A stretch of 64,000 bases of DNA from Nitrospirillum pindoramense (GTDB lineage Bacteria; Pseudomonadota; Alphaproteobacteria; Azospirillales; Azospirillaceae): the NCBI RefSeq assembly GCF_007827955.1, contig NZ_VITR01000004.1, positions 261,099 through 325,098 on the forward strand. The letters run 5' to 3'. Of the stretch, positions 53,914-62,050 are shown in pieces. The notes beneath the pieces were generated by a model. That model ran no database searches, was not told the DNA's origin, and worked only from the letters and a program-made list of their open reading frames with translations. The position numbers were made by a program, and so were the translations under genes. Numbering within the stretch: the first letter of the stretch is position 1; each line of letters opens with the position of its first letter.

Positions 53914-54378
53914 TCACTTGCGGACGGGACGGGTGCCGGCATTGCCGACGACCAGTCCGGCCACCACCGCGGCCAGCAGGGCCGGCACCTTGTGCTTGAC
54001 CACCAGGCGCTGGGCCTCGGCCAACAGCACCTCGGGGTCCAGGTCCAGCGCCGGGTTCACCGCCGGAGGCGGTGGCTCCCGCCGGTTCAGCGTCATGCGC
54101 ATCACCAGCAACAGGATCAGGCACAGGACCACCAGGGCCAGCCCCACCAGGGCCGGCGTCCAGACAGGTCCCATGGTCGGTTCCAAGCCGGCCCACAGGG
54201 CCGCGCACAGGAAACCGACGGCGCCGATGACCGCGAGCATCGCCAGCACACCGGTGATGACCAGGGTCACCACCCCGTCCACCAGCGGGGCCGGAGAGGA
54301 CCGTTGCACCGGACCAAAGGGGATCACCCCCAGTTGCGACAAGGCCATGACGGCCAGCTTGGTCCAGCCTTCCATCAA
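53914..54378 (-). CDS. Holin-superfamily/DUF1469-like membrane protein
   Basis: The 154-aa protein has two strongly hydrophobic helices (about residues 35-60 and 72-95), then a Pro-rich segment, a predicted amphipathic stretch and a final hydrophobic segment VPALLAAVVAGLVVGNAG. The layout and its place next to a DUF883 gene fit the phage-holin-family/DUF1469 proteins often paired with ElaB-type genes in proteobacteria. No lytic role is shown. It lies 48 bp after the DUF883 gene. Confidence 0.65.
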   Translation of the reverse strand: MMEGWTKLAVMALSQLGVIPFGPVQRSSPAPLVDGVVTLVITGVLAMLAVIGAVGFLCAALWAGLEPTMGPVWTPALVGLALVVLCLILLLVMRMTLNRREPPPPAVNPALDLDPEVLLAEAQRLVVKHKVPALLAAVVAGLVVGNAGTRPVRK

Positions 54379-54426
54379 CGCTCCCCTTGTTCGACTTGCG
54401 GCTCTTCCGTCGCCTGCCGTCCGACG

Positions 54427-54675
54427 TCAGCGGGATAGCAGGCGGCTGGCGATGAAGCCGGCGGAAAAAGCCAGAAGCAGGCTGGTGATGGGCTGCGCCT
54501 CCACCTGGGTGCCGACGGCCTTGGCCGCGGCCTCGCCCTTGGCCGCCAGCGTCCGGTACAGGTCGTTGGCCTCCGCCTTGATGGCGTCGGTCAGGTGATC
54601 AGCGTCCTCCCGCGCGGCGTTGCGCACGGACCGGGCGGCGGTGGCCGCGGCATCGATGGTTTCGCTCTTCATCAT
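54427..54675 (-). CDS. DUF883 (ElaB/YqjD-type) membrane-anchored protein
   Basis: The 82-aa protein is helical and charged with a single C-terminal membrane anchor QPITSLLLAFSAGFIASRLLSR, as in ElaB/YqjD/YgaM. Those proteins bind stationary-phase ribosomes at the membrane and are induced by stress. The start shows two adjacent ATGs with AGGAGAGG upstream. It belongs to the minus-strand operon with the PA2169-like, holin-like and entericidin genes. Confidence 0.88.
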   Translation of the reverse strand: MMKSETIDAAATAARSVRNAAREDADHLTDAIKAEANDLYRTLAAKGEAAAKAVGTQVEAQPITSLLLAFSAGFIASRLLSR

Positions 54676-54743
54676 CCTCTCCTTTGCTTGTTCAGGGGGC
54701 GCGCCTTAACGCCCCTGCGTCCGCGGCCCAGGAAATCAGCCGC

Positions 54744-55226
54744 TTAATTCCGCTCAAGCGCGTGCTTGAGGGTGCTCATCTGGTCATGGTCGGCCTTGAT
54801 GCTGTCATAGCAGGTGGCCACGACCTCACGGGCCGGCATGGGCAGATCGCCCTGCAACGCCTTTTCGAAGCTGGACTTGATGTCATCCTCGCCAGCCTCG
54901 ACAGCGGCGACGACGCTCTGGTCGCTACCCGTGACGGCGTTCTTGAGGTTGACGAACATGCGCCGGGCGGCCCCCAGCACGGTGCCATCGGTTTCCGGCT
55001 GGCCGCCCAGACTGATCACCTCCGCCTGTAGGGCGGTGGTCAACTGGCGACGTTGGCGTGCCCGTGTGGAGAACAGCGTCTTGAAGCTGTCGTTGGTCGA
55101 CTCCTCCGCAGCGTCCTTGTAGCCAAGGGCGCTGTCCAGGGTCTTCTCGATCAGGTCGTTCAGCACCTTGATCGATTGTTCGGTAACGGCGGAGGGGGTG
55201 GTCGGCGGAACGGTGGGGGGGATCAT
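54744..55226 (-). CDS. PA2169/DUF2383 four-helix-bundle protein
   Basis: The 160-aa protein has four predicted helices in a ferritin-like arrangement: IKVLNDLIEKTLDSALGYKDAAE, NDSFKTLFSTRARQRRQLTTALQAEVISLGG, GAARRMFVNLKNAV, and ARESV-like PAREVVATCYDSIKADHDQMSTLKHALE. This matches the PA2169 family of stress-linked proteins of unknown activity. I chose the ATG giving MIPPTVPP, with AGGAGAGGAG upstream. It is the first gene of the four-gene stress operon. Confidence 0.87.
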   Translation of the reverse strand: MIPPTVPPTTPSAVTEQSIKVLNDLIEKTLDSALGYKDAAEESTNDSFKTLFSTRARQRRQLTTALQAEVISLGGQPETDGTVLGAARRMFVNLKNAVTGSDQSVVAAVEAGEDDIKSSFEKALQGDLPMPAREVVATCYDSIKADHDQMSTLKHALERN

Positions 55227-55455
55227 CGTCTGCTCCTCTCCTGGAGTGATTGCTCCTGTCGCGATTGTCACGCCGTAAAGTTTTGTTCAGCATGACCTAC
55301 AATAAACAAACAAATACACAGAATAGTTTCCATAAATCGCTTTATTATAACTTACTGCATATCAATCTCGTTTAACGCGATCACCTCTATATCTTTGGCA
55401 TCAATAAATGGCCTCCATGCCTTTGAATCAACGCCAACATCCGGTTGATGAAAGA

Positions 55456-55489
55456 CGGTTGGGGAAGGGCGGTCGCCCTTCCCCAACCG
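55456..55489 (-). terminator. Terminator after the SYLF-domain gene
   Basis: A perfect 15-bp stem (CGGTTGGGGAAGGGC / GCCCTTCCCCAACCG) with a 4-nt loop lies 15 bp after the stop and is followed by TCTTTC on the minus strand. The remaining gap to the PA2169-like gene (55227-55455) is AT-rich and empty of genes. Confidence 0.9.
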
Positions 55490-55503
55490 CTGGCGCAAAC
55501 GGT

Positions 55504-56244
55504 TTAGCGGATGGACGCCAGGTTCTTGCGCAACCCATCGGCATCGGCATTCTTGGCGCTGCGCGCGGTCACGATGGCCGAGACCGTTTCCGGCTTGCCG
55601 TAATAGGCCTCATTCCAGCTGTCGCGCGGCTTCAGGATGGAACCGTTGAGCGTCAAGCCGGCATACGCGCCGCTGGCGGACGCCCAGACGATGATGTCGC
55701 CATTCAGCGAGGTCGGGGTGGCCGCCTCGGCGGTGGACCCCAGGGTCACCACGGCGAGGCCCGCCTGGGCACCGATCTTGAACTCATCCTGCAACACCGA
55801 GGTCAGGGCCTTGTCGCTCATGATGAACATGACCAGTTCAGCCTGCTCGACACCAATCTGCAGGCCGAACGACGCGGAGCCCAAGGTATAGAAGGCGGGA
55901 TAGCTGAAGTCGCCATTGGGACCACGGGTCAACAGCACGGCATCGCCGCCCTCACCGCCCACGAAGAATCCGCCCTTGATCAGCTGCGGAACGATCAGCA
56001 CACCCTTGGCACGGCGCATCAGGTCACGGGCGTTGCCGAATTCCTTGTCCTTGCGCAAATCGTCGACGGTGACGCGGGCCCGTTCAACCAGATTGCTCTG
56101 ATCGGTGCCGTGCGTGGCCGCGGCCAGCGCATGCGGCGCCGACACCGTCATGGCGCCGAAGACCATGAGCGCCGACAGGGCGGCGGGGATGATCCGGGAG
56201 TGTAGGGACGGCTTGGCCGCCGTCGACGTGTACGACACAGGCAT
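55504..56244 (-). CDS. SYLF (Ysc84-like) lipid-binding domain protein, exported
   Basis: The 246-aa protein has a signal peptide (SRIIPAALSALMVFGAMTVSAPHALA) and the SYLF pattern: RARVTVDDLRKDKEFGNARDLMRRAKGVLIVPQLIKGGFFVGGEGGDAVLL, GSASFGLQIGVEQAELVMFIMSDKAL, and NGDIIVWASASGAYAGLTLNGSILKPR. SYLF proteins bind phosphoinositide-like lipids in eukaryotes; bacterial copies are periplasmic stress proteins of unclear role. The ATG with GGAG upstream gives MPVSYTSTAA. It forms its own unit between terminators. Confidence 0.9.
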   Translation of the reverse strand: MPVSYTSTAAKPSLHSRIIPAALSALMVFGAMTVSAPHALAAATHGTDQSNLVERARVTVDDLRKDKEFGNARDLMRRAKGVLIVPQLIKGGFFVGGEGGDAVLLTRGPNGDFSYPAFYTLGSASFGLQIGVEQAELVMFIMSDKALTSVLQDEFKIGAQAGLAVVTLGSTAEAATPTSLNGDIIVWASASGAYAGLTLNGSILKPRDSWNEAYYGKPETVSAIVTARSAKNADADGLRKNLASIR

Positions 56245-56390
56245 TATCGTCGCTCCATTATTGGGCCGGCCGTCAAGTCCGGCCAAGCCATCGCCGTCGG
56301 GCACCCCGACGGCGGAGGGGGTTGATGGGAAGGGCGCATTCGGCCGCCCCTTCCGATAGCCGGGGGCACCCGCCGCCCCGACCGCGGAGT

Positions 56391-56416
56391 CCCCCAGGAA
56401 GGAATCCTCCTGGGGG
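56391..56416 (-). terminator. Hairpin between csbD-like and SYLF genes (1)
   Basis: CCCCCAGGA (56391-56399) pairs with TCCTGGGGG (56408-56416) over an 8-nt loop. It is the second of two strong hairpins after the CsbD stop on the minus strand. Confidence 0.55.
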
Positions 56417-56420
56417 CTGG

Positions 56421-56446
56421 CGGTGACGGCGCGGACGCCGTCACCG
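56421..56446 (-). terminator. Hairpin between csbD-like and SYLF genes (2)
   Basis: CGGTGACGGC (56421-56430) pairs perfectly with GCCGTCACCG (56437-56446) over 6 nt, 37 bp after the CsbD stop. No T-run; with the neighbouring hairpin it may insulate the SYLF gene. Confidence 0.55.
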
Positions 56447-56482
56447 GTGCGGCGGCGGGCGCAGCGGCAAACCACGGCCGCC

Positions 56483-56686
56483 TTACTCGCCCAGGGCCTT
56501 CTTGGCCGTGTCCTTCAGCGCTTTTCCGGCCTCCTGGATTTTGCCGGCGGCGTTCTGGGCGTGGCCCTCGACCTTCTTGGCCTTGCCTTCAGCGGCCATC
56601 TGATCGTCACCCAAGACCTTGCCGGCCGTTTCCTTGACGGCGCCGCCGGCGATCTTGGCGTTACCTTCGATGCGGTTCTTGTTCAT
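56483..56686 (-). CDS. CsbD-family stress protein
   Basis: The 67-aa hydrophilic protein shows the CsbD pattern MNKNRIEGNAKIAGGAVKETAGKVLGDDQMAAEGKAKKVEGHAQNAAGKIQE, with repeated AxGKxxExxG units. CsbD proteins are general-stress proteins of unknown mechanism, controlled by sigma-B in Bacillus and by general stress response in alphaproteobacteria. The ATG has GAGGAGGACC directly upstream. A 19-bp palindrome lies 45 bp upstream of the start. Confidence 0.93.
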   Translation of the reverse strand: MNKNRIEGNAKIAGGAVKETAGKVLGDDQMAAEGKAKKVEGHAQNAAGKIQEAGKALKDTAKKALGE

Positions 56687-57179
56687 GGTCGTCCTCCTCA
56701 GCTGGGTTGCGATGGGGGCGCGTGGATCACTTCCGGTTCCGAACCGGAAAGTTTCCATTCGCCCCATGGGGTCTGCCCCGGAGCGGGCAAAAACGTCCCA
56801 AGAGTTGACGTGTCACTGACCAAACAATGTTCAGCACGCCATGTGGCGGGAATGTGGCGTGTCTGGGCGGATACTGCGGCAATTGCCATTAAAAGATGAA
56901 GTAGGCGATTGGAAGAAAATGACCTTATTTATTTAGTCAGGCCTCGGTTCGGTGCGCGGCAATATCGATACGACCTATTATCTATGACCTAACCTTTGCT
57001 TACGCATCACCCAGCAAATTGGAATATATCAAGGCCGCGCAGCATATCAGCGGAAAGTGCTTTATATCCCTTATTCGGCAGATAAGCCGTTTGACGTGTC
57101 AGCAAATCTACAAAAACATGTTTTGGTCATAATGATTTTTCATGATCGCAACGCCTTCCGATTTCTAAGAGAGGCCGCC
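56687..57179. other. Control region between csbD-like and DUF3309 genes
   Basis: This 493-bp divergent gap contains a 19-bp palindrome near the csbD start (56731-56749) and a perfect palindrome AAAACATGTTTT at 57113-57124, 55 bp before the DUF3309 ATG. The part from about 56880 to 57180 is AT-rich. No further gene is supported. Confidence 0.5.
56731..56749. promoter_or_regulatory. Palindrome TTCCGGTTC-C-GAACCGGAA upstream of csbD-like gene
   Basis: A perfect 9-bp inverted repeat around one base, 45 bp before the CsbD start codon. It contains GGAAC-like elements on both strands, which recall the -35 element of alphaproteobacterial EcfG promoters, but no matching -10 CGTT at the right spacing was found, so a repressor site is equally possible. 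Confidence 0.45.
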
Positions 57180-57338
57180 ATGAATCTTGGAACCATCATC
57201 CTGATCATTTTAATCCTGTTCCTGATCGGCGCCCTGCCGACCTGGCCCCACAGCGTCCACTGGGGATATTATCCAGCCGGTGGCTTGGGCACGGTGATCG
57301 TCATCGTGCTCATCCTGATCCTGATTGGCCGGCTTTAA
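57180..57338 (+). CDS. DUF3309 small membrane protein
   Basis: The 52-aa protein MNLGTIILIILILFLIGALPTW, PHSVHWGYYPAGGLGTVIVIVLILILIGRL fits DUF3309: two hydrophobic helices around a PTWPHSxxWGYYPxGG hinge. These tiny proteins are widespread near stress genes; function unknown. The ATG has AGAGAGG upstream; longer in-frame reading upstream lacks similarity. A strong terminator follows. Confidence 0.9.
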   Translation: MNLGTIILIILILFLIGALPTWPHSVHWGYYPAGGLGTVIVIVLILILIGRL

Positions 57339-57654
57339 TTTCCACTTCAGTCCCGGCCACCCTCCGTCTCGGACAGCCCCGGCAAGTCACTTGCCGGGGC
57401 TGTCGCTTTTCCCGGTGTCCGATAAACCCTCGGCCCACCATCCAGTTCCCCTCTTCTCGTTAATTTTCTGACCCGATGTTGCCGTCGCACGTCTTGTTTG
57501 TTGCTGGCCGATGGGATAAGACCGATTGGATAAGGGATGCATGCAGCCAGGTCAGGGGGGCTGCGGTCGACCTGCTGGACAGCCGTGCCGGGCCATCTCC
57601 GTCCAGGAAGCCATCCACGAAATTCCAATGTCCTTTGAGCGTGATGACAGGCCC
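57339..57654. other. Intergenic region between DUF3309 and TetR genes
   Basis: Apart from the terminator at 57373-57410 these 316 bp show no gene or strong repeat. The 3' part is probably the TetR promoter. Confidence 0.5.
57373..57410 (+). terminator. Terminator after the DUF3309 gene
   Basis: ACAGCCCCGGCAAG pairs perfectly with CTTGCCGGGGCTGT over a 3-nt loop, followed by CGCTTTT. Confidence 0.9.
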
Positions 57655-58317
57655 ATGACTGACACTGCCCTTGCCCAGGTCCCCCAACAGCGTTCCGTTC
57701 GTGGCCGCCCGCGCTGTGACAAATCCCGTCACGCGATCTTGAGCAGCGCCTACGATTTGTTGGTCCAGGAGGGCTTGTCCGGCTTCACCATCGAGGCGGT
57801 CGCGGCCCGGTCCGGATGCGCCAAGACAACCATCTATCGATGGTGGCCGACCAAGGGCGCGCTGGCCGTCGCCTCATTGCTGGAGGTGGTTGAGGTTGCC
57901 GCCCCCATCCGGGCCACGGGGTCCGCGCGACGCGACCTTGAAAGCATGGTGGAGGTCATGGCCGGCACCATGGCGGGCCCTATGGGCCGGGTGATCGCGA
58001 GCATCATCGTCGAGGGACAGAACAATCCCGAAGTCCTGGAGACCTATTGCACGCAGGTGCTGAACCCCCGCCGGGAACGTATCCGCGAAATCCTGCACCA
58101 TGGGGTGCGGTCCGGGGAGCTGGCGCCGGACCTGGATGAAACGGTCGTGGTGGAACTGCTCTACAACACGCTGTACAGCCGCCTGCTGATCCGTCACCAG
58201 CCGGTGGATGAGCCCGGATGGACGCAGCGCCTGGTGGCGGCCGTCCTGGGCCCCACCCGCGCCCAGCCGGCACCCAGGCCCCTGCGTGTGCACAGCGACG
58301 CGCTGTATCCCGCCTAA
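57655..58317 (+). CDS. TetR/AcrR-family transcriptional regulator
   Basis: The 220-aa protein has the TetR helix-turn-helix GLSGFTIEAVAARSGCAKTTIYRWWPTKGALAVASL (residues about 39-74) preceded by RGRPRCDKSRHAILSSAYDLL, and a ligand domain with the C-terminal block of the AcrR-like group (HHGVRSGELAPDLDETVVVELLYNTLYSRLL). It likely represses a transporter or enzyme gene in response to a small molecule; no obvious target adjoins it. The ATG after ACAGG is chosen; an in-frame ATG nine codons earlier lacks a ribosome site. Confidence 0.9.
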   Translation: MTDTALAQVPQQRSVRGRPRCDKSRHAILSSAYDLLVQEGLSGFTIEAVAARSGCAKTTIYRWWPTKGALAVASLLEVVEVAAPIRATGSARRDLESMVEVMAGTMAGPMGRVIASIIVEGQNNPEVLETYCTQVLNPRRERIREILHHGVRSGELAPDLDETVVVELLYNTLYSRLLIRHQPVDEPGWTQRLVAAVLGPTRAQPAPRPLRVHSDALYPA

Positions 58318-58346
58318 TCGCCTACCTCACGCTACGGTGGGCGCCC

Positions 58347-59471
58347 TCAGGCCGCCACGGACACGCGGTTACGGCCGGCGTTCTTGGCCGCATAGAGGGC
58401 TTCGTCCGCCCGGGCCAGCAAGCCGTCGACCGTTTCGTCGTCATCCACCAGCTCGGTGACCCCAAGGCTGCAGGTCAGGGTGACGCTGACATCGGGCGTG
58501 AGGGCGACAGGCGTCGCCGCGACGGCGGCGCGCAACCGTTCGGCCACCCGCTCCGCCTCCGCCCGGCCTGTTTGCGGCAGCACGATCACGAATTCCTCCC
58601 CACCGAAGCGGCCGATGACATCGGTCTCACGGATGGTGGCGCGGCATAGCTCGACAACGGCCAGGATGGCGTGGTCCCCCGCCTGGTGTCCCCAAGTGTC
58701 GTTGATGCGTTTGAAATGGTCGATGTCCAGCATCAGCACCGACAGGGGGCCGCCATAGCGCCGCGCGCGCACCATCTCACGGGCCGCTGTCTCGGTGATG
58801 TGGCGGCGCGTCCCCGCCCCCGTCAGGCTGTCGGTGATGGCGACCAGACGCAGCAGGCGCTGGTTCTCATAATTGGTGTAGTTGATCTGCTCGAACGCGA
58901 AGAGCACGCAGATGAACATGGCACCCACCGGACCCAGCAGCAGTGGATACTTCACATATTCAAAGTCACGCGCGAAGCCGATGGCGCCGGCCGCCGGCGG
59001 CAAGGCGATGATCAGCACCATGAAAAGGGTGCCGGTGGTGAAGGGCACATACTGCATCACCAGCAACGGCAGAAAGGTGAAGAACAGGAATCCGGAAAAC
59101 TGGGCCTGCATACCGTGGTCTAGACGGTTCAGCACCTCGATGAACAGCATCTGACACGTGAACGCGCCCAGGAACGCATAGGCCGTGGTCAGACGGCGCG
59201 GCACACGGAAATGAAGCAACAAGGCGTGCAGCAGGATGATGCCCGACATCAGCAGGCGAAGGCCGATGGTCCGTTGCGCCCCCTCGGTGTCAATGACGTA
59301 GTCCCAGCCCCAGAGGCCGCTGACGGTGATGGACGTGGCCACCGTCATGATGATGCTGAACAACCGGTGATGGTCGAACTTATCGTCGACATAGGCCCGG
59401 TTCGGCCAAACGACCTGTTTGATATGGTGGCCCACCGGGTCCGTTCCCTGTTTTACCGTCAGAAACCCCAA
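58347..59471 (-). CDS. Diguanylate cyclase (membrane GGDEF protein)
   Basis: The product (up to 374 aa) has about six hydrophobic helices in the first 195 residues, then a GGDEF domain with an intact active site GGEEF (290-294) and an inhibitory I-site R281-E-T-D284 five residues before it. It makes cyclic di-GMP, promoting sessile growth, and should show product inhibition. The start is uncertain: the longest reading begins at TTG without a ribosome site, while an in-frame GTG 12 codons on has AGGGA about 9 bases upstream. The input signal of the membrane part is unknown. Confidence 0.9.
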   Translation of the reverse strand: MGFLTVKQGTDPVGHHIKQVVWPNRAYVDDKFDHHRLFSIIMTVATSITVSGLWGWDYVIDTEGAQRTIGLRLLMSGIILLHALLLHFRVPRRLTTAYAFLGAFTCQMLFIEVLNRLDHGMQAQFSGFLFFTFLPLLVMQYVPFTTGTLFMVLIIALPPAAGAIGFARDFEYVKYPLLLGPVGAMFICVLFAFEQINYTNYENQRLLRLVAITDSLTGAGTRRHITETAAREMVRARRYGGPLSVLMLDIDHFKRINDTWGHQAGDHAILAVVELCRATIRETDVIGRFGGEEFVIVLPQTGRAEAERVAERLRAAVAATPVALTPDVSVTLTCSLGVTELVDDDETVDGLLARADEALYAAKNAGRNRVSVAA

Positions 59472-59682
59472 TGAGGGTGAAGGAGACGGGGTCCCATTCC
59501 TCCCGCATGCCGGGCGATGACGGTATTCCTGGCTATGGTGCCATGGCGAGGAAGGATTACGCCAGTGCTCATGGCGCGAGTAACCGACCCCTCACCCAAT
59601 GCCCCGATTCCGGGTGACGGTTTTGACTGATCGCGGCGTCGGAATAATTTTCTATCTTTTTATCGAAACCTTGTTGCCCGCC

Positions 59683-60021
59683 TCAAGACTTGCGGGCGGG
59701 CTTTGAGGACGCGGCCTGGCCATAGGCCTTGGCGGCAACCTCGGGCTTCTTCATTTCTTCCATCAACTTCATGGCGAACCGGCCACCGTCGTGGCGTGAC
59801 TGTAGAAACGTCATCACCACGTCACGGGCCGCCTGGCGATCAAACGGAATATCGCTGGGCGCCTCGGCTGAGGCCCCACTCCCGCCCCCACTGGCGGCGG
59901 GCGCCGCCCGCGCCGTCTGCATGCGCTCCGCCGCGGCCGCGGCTTTTTCAAGCACCTGGGGGTCGATCCGCCGGCGGATGGCGCGGATCTGGCGCAGCAG
60001 TTCGTCACGGGGGTCGGCCAT
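59683..60021 (-). CDS. Hypothetical protein
   Basis: The 112-aa soluble protein starts MADPRDELLRQIRAIRRRIDPQVLEKAAAAAERMQ, a charged helix, then an Ala/Gly/Ser linker, and a second helical part IPFDRQAARDVVMTFLQSRHDGGRFAMKLMEEM with a Lys-rich end. I do not recognise a family. An AGGTGG site lies about 10 bases before the ATG. It follows the thioesterase gene after 84 bp on the same strand, perhaps as a second cistron. The codon pattern is like that of its neighbours, so it is probably real. Confidence 0.65.
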   Translation of the reverse strand: MADPRDELLRQIRAIRRRIDPQVLEKAAAAAERMQTARAAPAASGGGSGASAEAPSDIPFDRQAARDVVMTFLQSRHDGGRFAMKLMEEMKKPEVAAKAYGQAASSKPARKS

Positions 60022-60105
60022 GGCGGGGTCCACCTGGAATGGGATGCCCAGATACAGTGCGCATCCCCGCCCCCGGATGTCGAGGGAACTTTGGCCGAGC
60101 CTTTC

Positions 60106-60504
60106 TCAGCCCTCCAGAGGAGGCAATGGACGCGGCCGCCGATTCTCGTCAATGGCGACGAAGGTGAAGACGGCCTCTGTCACCTTGTTGCTGTCGTCGG
60201 CGTCGCGGCTGCGGCGCCAGGCCTCCACCTCAATGCGCATCGAGGTGCGCCCCCGCGACACCAGCCGGCCGAACAGGCTGACCTCGTCCCCCACGAATAC
60301 CGGCCCCAGGAAGGCGATGGCGTCCACCGCCACGGTGGCGGCGCGGCCCCGGGCCAGACGGGCCGCCACATTGCCCGCCGCCAGGTCCATCTGCGACATC
60401 AGCCAGCCGCCGAAAATATCGCCGGCGGGATTGGTGTCGGCGGGCATGGCGATGGTGCGGATGACGGGAATCTCGTCGGGCATCTTGGCGTTCTTATCGA
60501 GCAT
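60106..60504 (-). CDS. Acyl-CoA thioesterase (YciA-like hotdog fold)
   Basis: The 132-aa hotdog protein has the YciA/BFIT pattern: PADTNPAGDIFGGWLMSQMDLAAGNVAARLARGRAATVAVDAIAFLGPVFVGDEV with the catalytic Asp in GDIFGGW and the substrate-contacting helix after it, and RTSMRIEVEAWRR. It hydrolyses short- to long-chain acyl-CoA in the cytoplasm. The ATG with GAGG at 7 bases gives MLDKNAKMPDE. It is divergent from the CoA-transferase gene. Confidence 0.92.
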   Translation of the reverse strand: MLDKNAKMPDEIPVIRTIAMPADTNPAGDIFGGWLMSQMDLAAGNVAARLARGRAATVAVDAIAFLGPVFVGDEVSLFGRLVSRGRTSMRIEVEAWRRSRDADDSNKVTEAVFTFVAIDENRRPRPLPPLEG

Positions 60505-60714
60505 CGGGAACCTCGGGTTCGGCAGGGCAATAGTTAGGACATCAGAGCGTGAAACGCGGTCCAGGGGAAGCGCGGGCTTCGCCGTGGCGCCCATGCGTCT
60601 CCTGCCCTGGAGCAGCCAGGAACCACAGCCAATGCACCCTAGCCGCCGTCGCCGCGGCCTGTGTAAGATCGCGCGATACGAACCGAGGGACCCCGCCAAG
60701 GGTAGCGCCGCGCC

Positions 60715-61977
60715 ATGACCCAACCCATTCCCGCCACCGGCCCGCTGGCCGGCCTTAAGGTTCTGGACATGAGCCGGGTGCTGGCGGGGCCCAGCGCCAC
60801 GCAGATCCTGGGGGATTTGGGCGCCGACGTGGTGAAGGTGGAGCGGCCCGGCCAGGGCGACGACACCCGCACCTGGGGGCCGCCCTTTCTGAAGGACGAC
60901 GCCGGGCAGGACACGGGGGAGAGCGCCTATTACCTGTCGGCCAACCGCAACAAGCGCTCACTGACCCTGGATTTCACGACACCGGCCGGCAAGGCCCTGG
61001 CCCTGCAACTGGTCAGCCACGCCGACGTGCTGGTGGAGAATTACAAGACCGGGACCCTGGCGCGCTATGGGCTGTCGTATGAGGATTTGCGGGACGCCTA
61101 CCCCCGCCTGATCTATTGTTCCATCACCGGGTTCGGCCACACCGGGCCGTATGCCGCGCGGGCCGGCTATGACTATCTGGTTCAGGGCATGGGCGGCTTC
61201 ATGTCCCTGACCGGGGAGCCGGAGGGCCAGCCGCTGAAGGCGGGTGTGGCCGTGGCCGACCTGATGACCGGCACCTACGCCGCCATCGCCATCCTGGCGG
61301 CCCTGCGCCACCGCGACCTTACCGGCCGGGGACAGGCCATCGACCTGTCGCTGTTCGACACCCAGGTGGCCTGGCTTTCCCATCCGGGCCAGTATTACCT
61401 GACCAGCGGCCAGTTGGCGCCGCGCGTGGGCAACGCCCATCCCACCATCGTGCCCTACCAGACCTTCGCCACCAGTGACGGATGGATCATCCTGGCCATC
61501 GGCAACGATGAGCAGTTCGCCCGGTTCTGTCACCTGACGGGCAACGCGGCCTGGGCCGGCGATCCCCGTTTCGCCACCAACCAGGCGCGGGTGCGCCACC
61601 GCGACGTCCTGGTGCCCCTGGTCGCCACCGTCATGCAGGCGCAGACCAGTCAATTCTGGATCGACGCCTTGGAAACCCTGGGCGTCCCCTGCGGCCCCAT
61701 CAACACCATCGACAAAGTGTTCGGCGACCCCCAGGTGGCGGCGCGGGATATGCGCGTCACCCTGCCCCACCCCCAGGCCGGCGGCACAGGCCCGGCGGGC
61801 GGCGGGCTGCCGGGCACGGTGGAACTGATCGGCAGCCCCATGAAGTTCAGCGACACTCCGGTCAATTACCGTCAGGCGCCGCCCACCCTGGGCCAGCACA
61901 CCGACGCGGTGCTGCGCGACTGGCTACGATTGGATGAGGAGGAAATCGGACGCCTGCGGCATGCCGGCGCGCTGTGA
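60715..61977 (+). CDS. CaiB/BaiF-family (class III) CoA-transferase
   Basis: The 420-aa enzyme has class III CoA-transferase marks: LAGLKVLDMSRVLAGPSATQILGDLGADVVKVERPGQGDDTR, NRNKRSLTLDF, and the catalytic Asp182 in AVADLMTGTYAAIAIL; AGVPCGPIN-like TLGVPCGPINTIDKVFGDPQV follows. It moves CoA between carboxylic acids; succinate/glutarate- or carnitine-type substrates are possible but not identifiable here. The ATG is the first in frame. The next gene begins 73 bp after its stop. Confidence 0.93.
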   Translation: MTQPIPATGPLAGLKVLDMSRVLAGPSATQILGDLGADVVKVERPGQGDDTRTWGPPFLKDDAGQDTGESAYYLSANRNKRSLTLDFTTPAGKALALQLVSHADVLVENYKTGTLARYGLSYEDLRDAYPRLIYCSITGFGHTGPYAARAGYDYLVQGMGGFMSLTGEPEGQPLKAGVAVADLMTGTYAAIAILAALRHRDLTGRGQAIDLSLFDTQVAWLSHPGQYYLTSGQLAPRVGNAHPTIVPYQTFATSDGWIILAIGNDEQFARFCHLTGNAAWAGDPRFATNQARVRHRDVLVPLVATVMQAQTSQFWIDALETLGVPCGPINTIDKVFGDPQVAARDMRVTLPHPQAGGTGPAGGGLPGTVELIGSPMKFSDTPVNYRQAPPTLGQHTDAVLRDWLRLDEEEIGRLRHAGAL

Positions 61978-62050
61978 CCGCGACGCGGATCGGGCAGATT
62001 TCCAATATCTCCAACATAGAATAACAGCGGCAACCGAAGGGAACGTTTCC

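Noticed and set aside
55227-55330. EcfG-type (GGAAC-N16/17-CGTT) promoter before the four-gene stress operon
   Set aside because: I looked for it on the minus strand and found only partial matches such as TGAAC without a properly spaced CGTT, so it is not claimed.
54427-57338. Prophage remnant suggested by a holin-like protein
   Set aside because: No endolysin, capsid, integrase or repeat is nearby; the neighbours are chromosomal stress genes, so the holin-like protein is better seen as part of that cluster.
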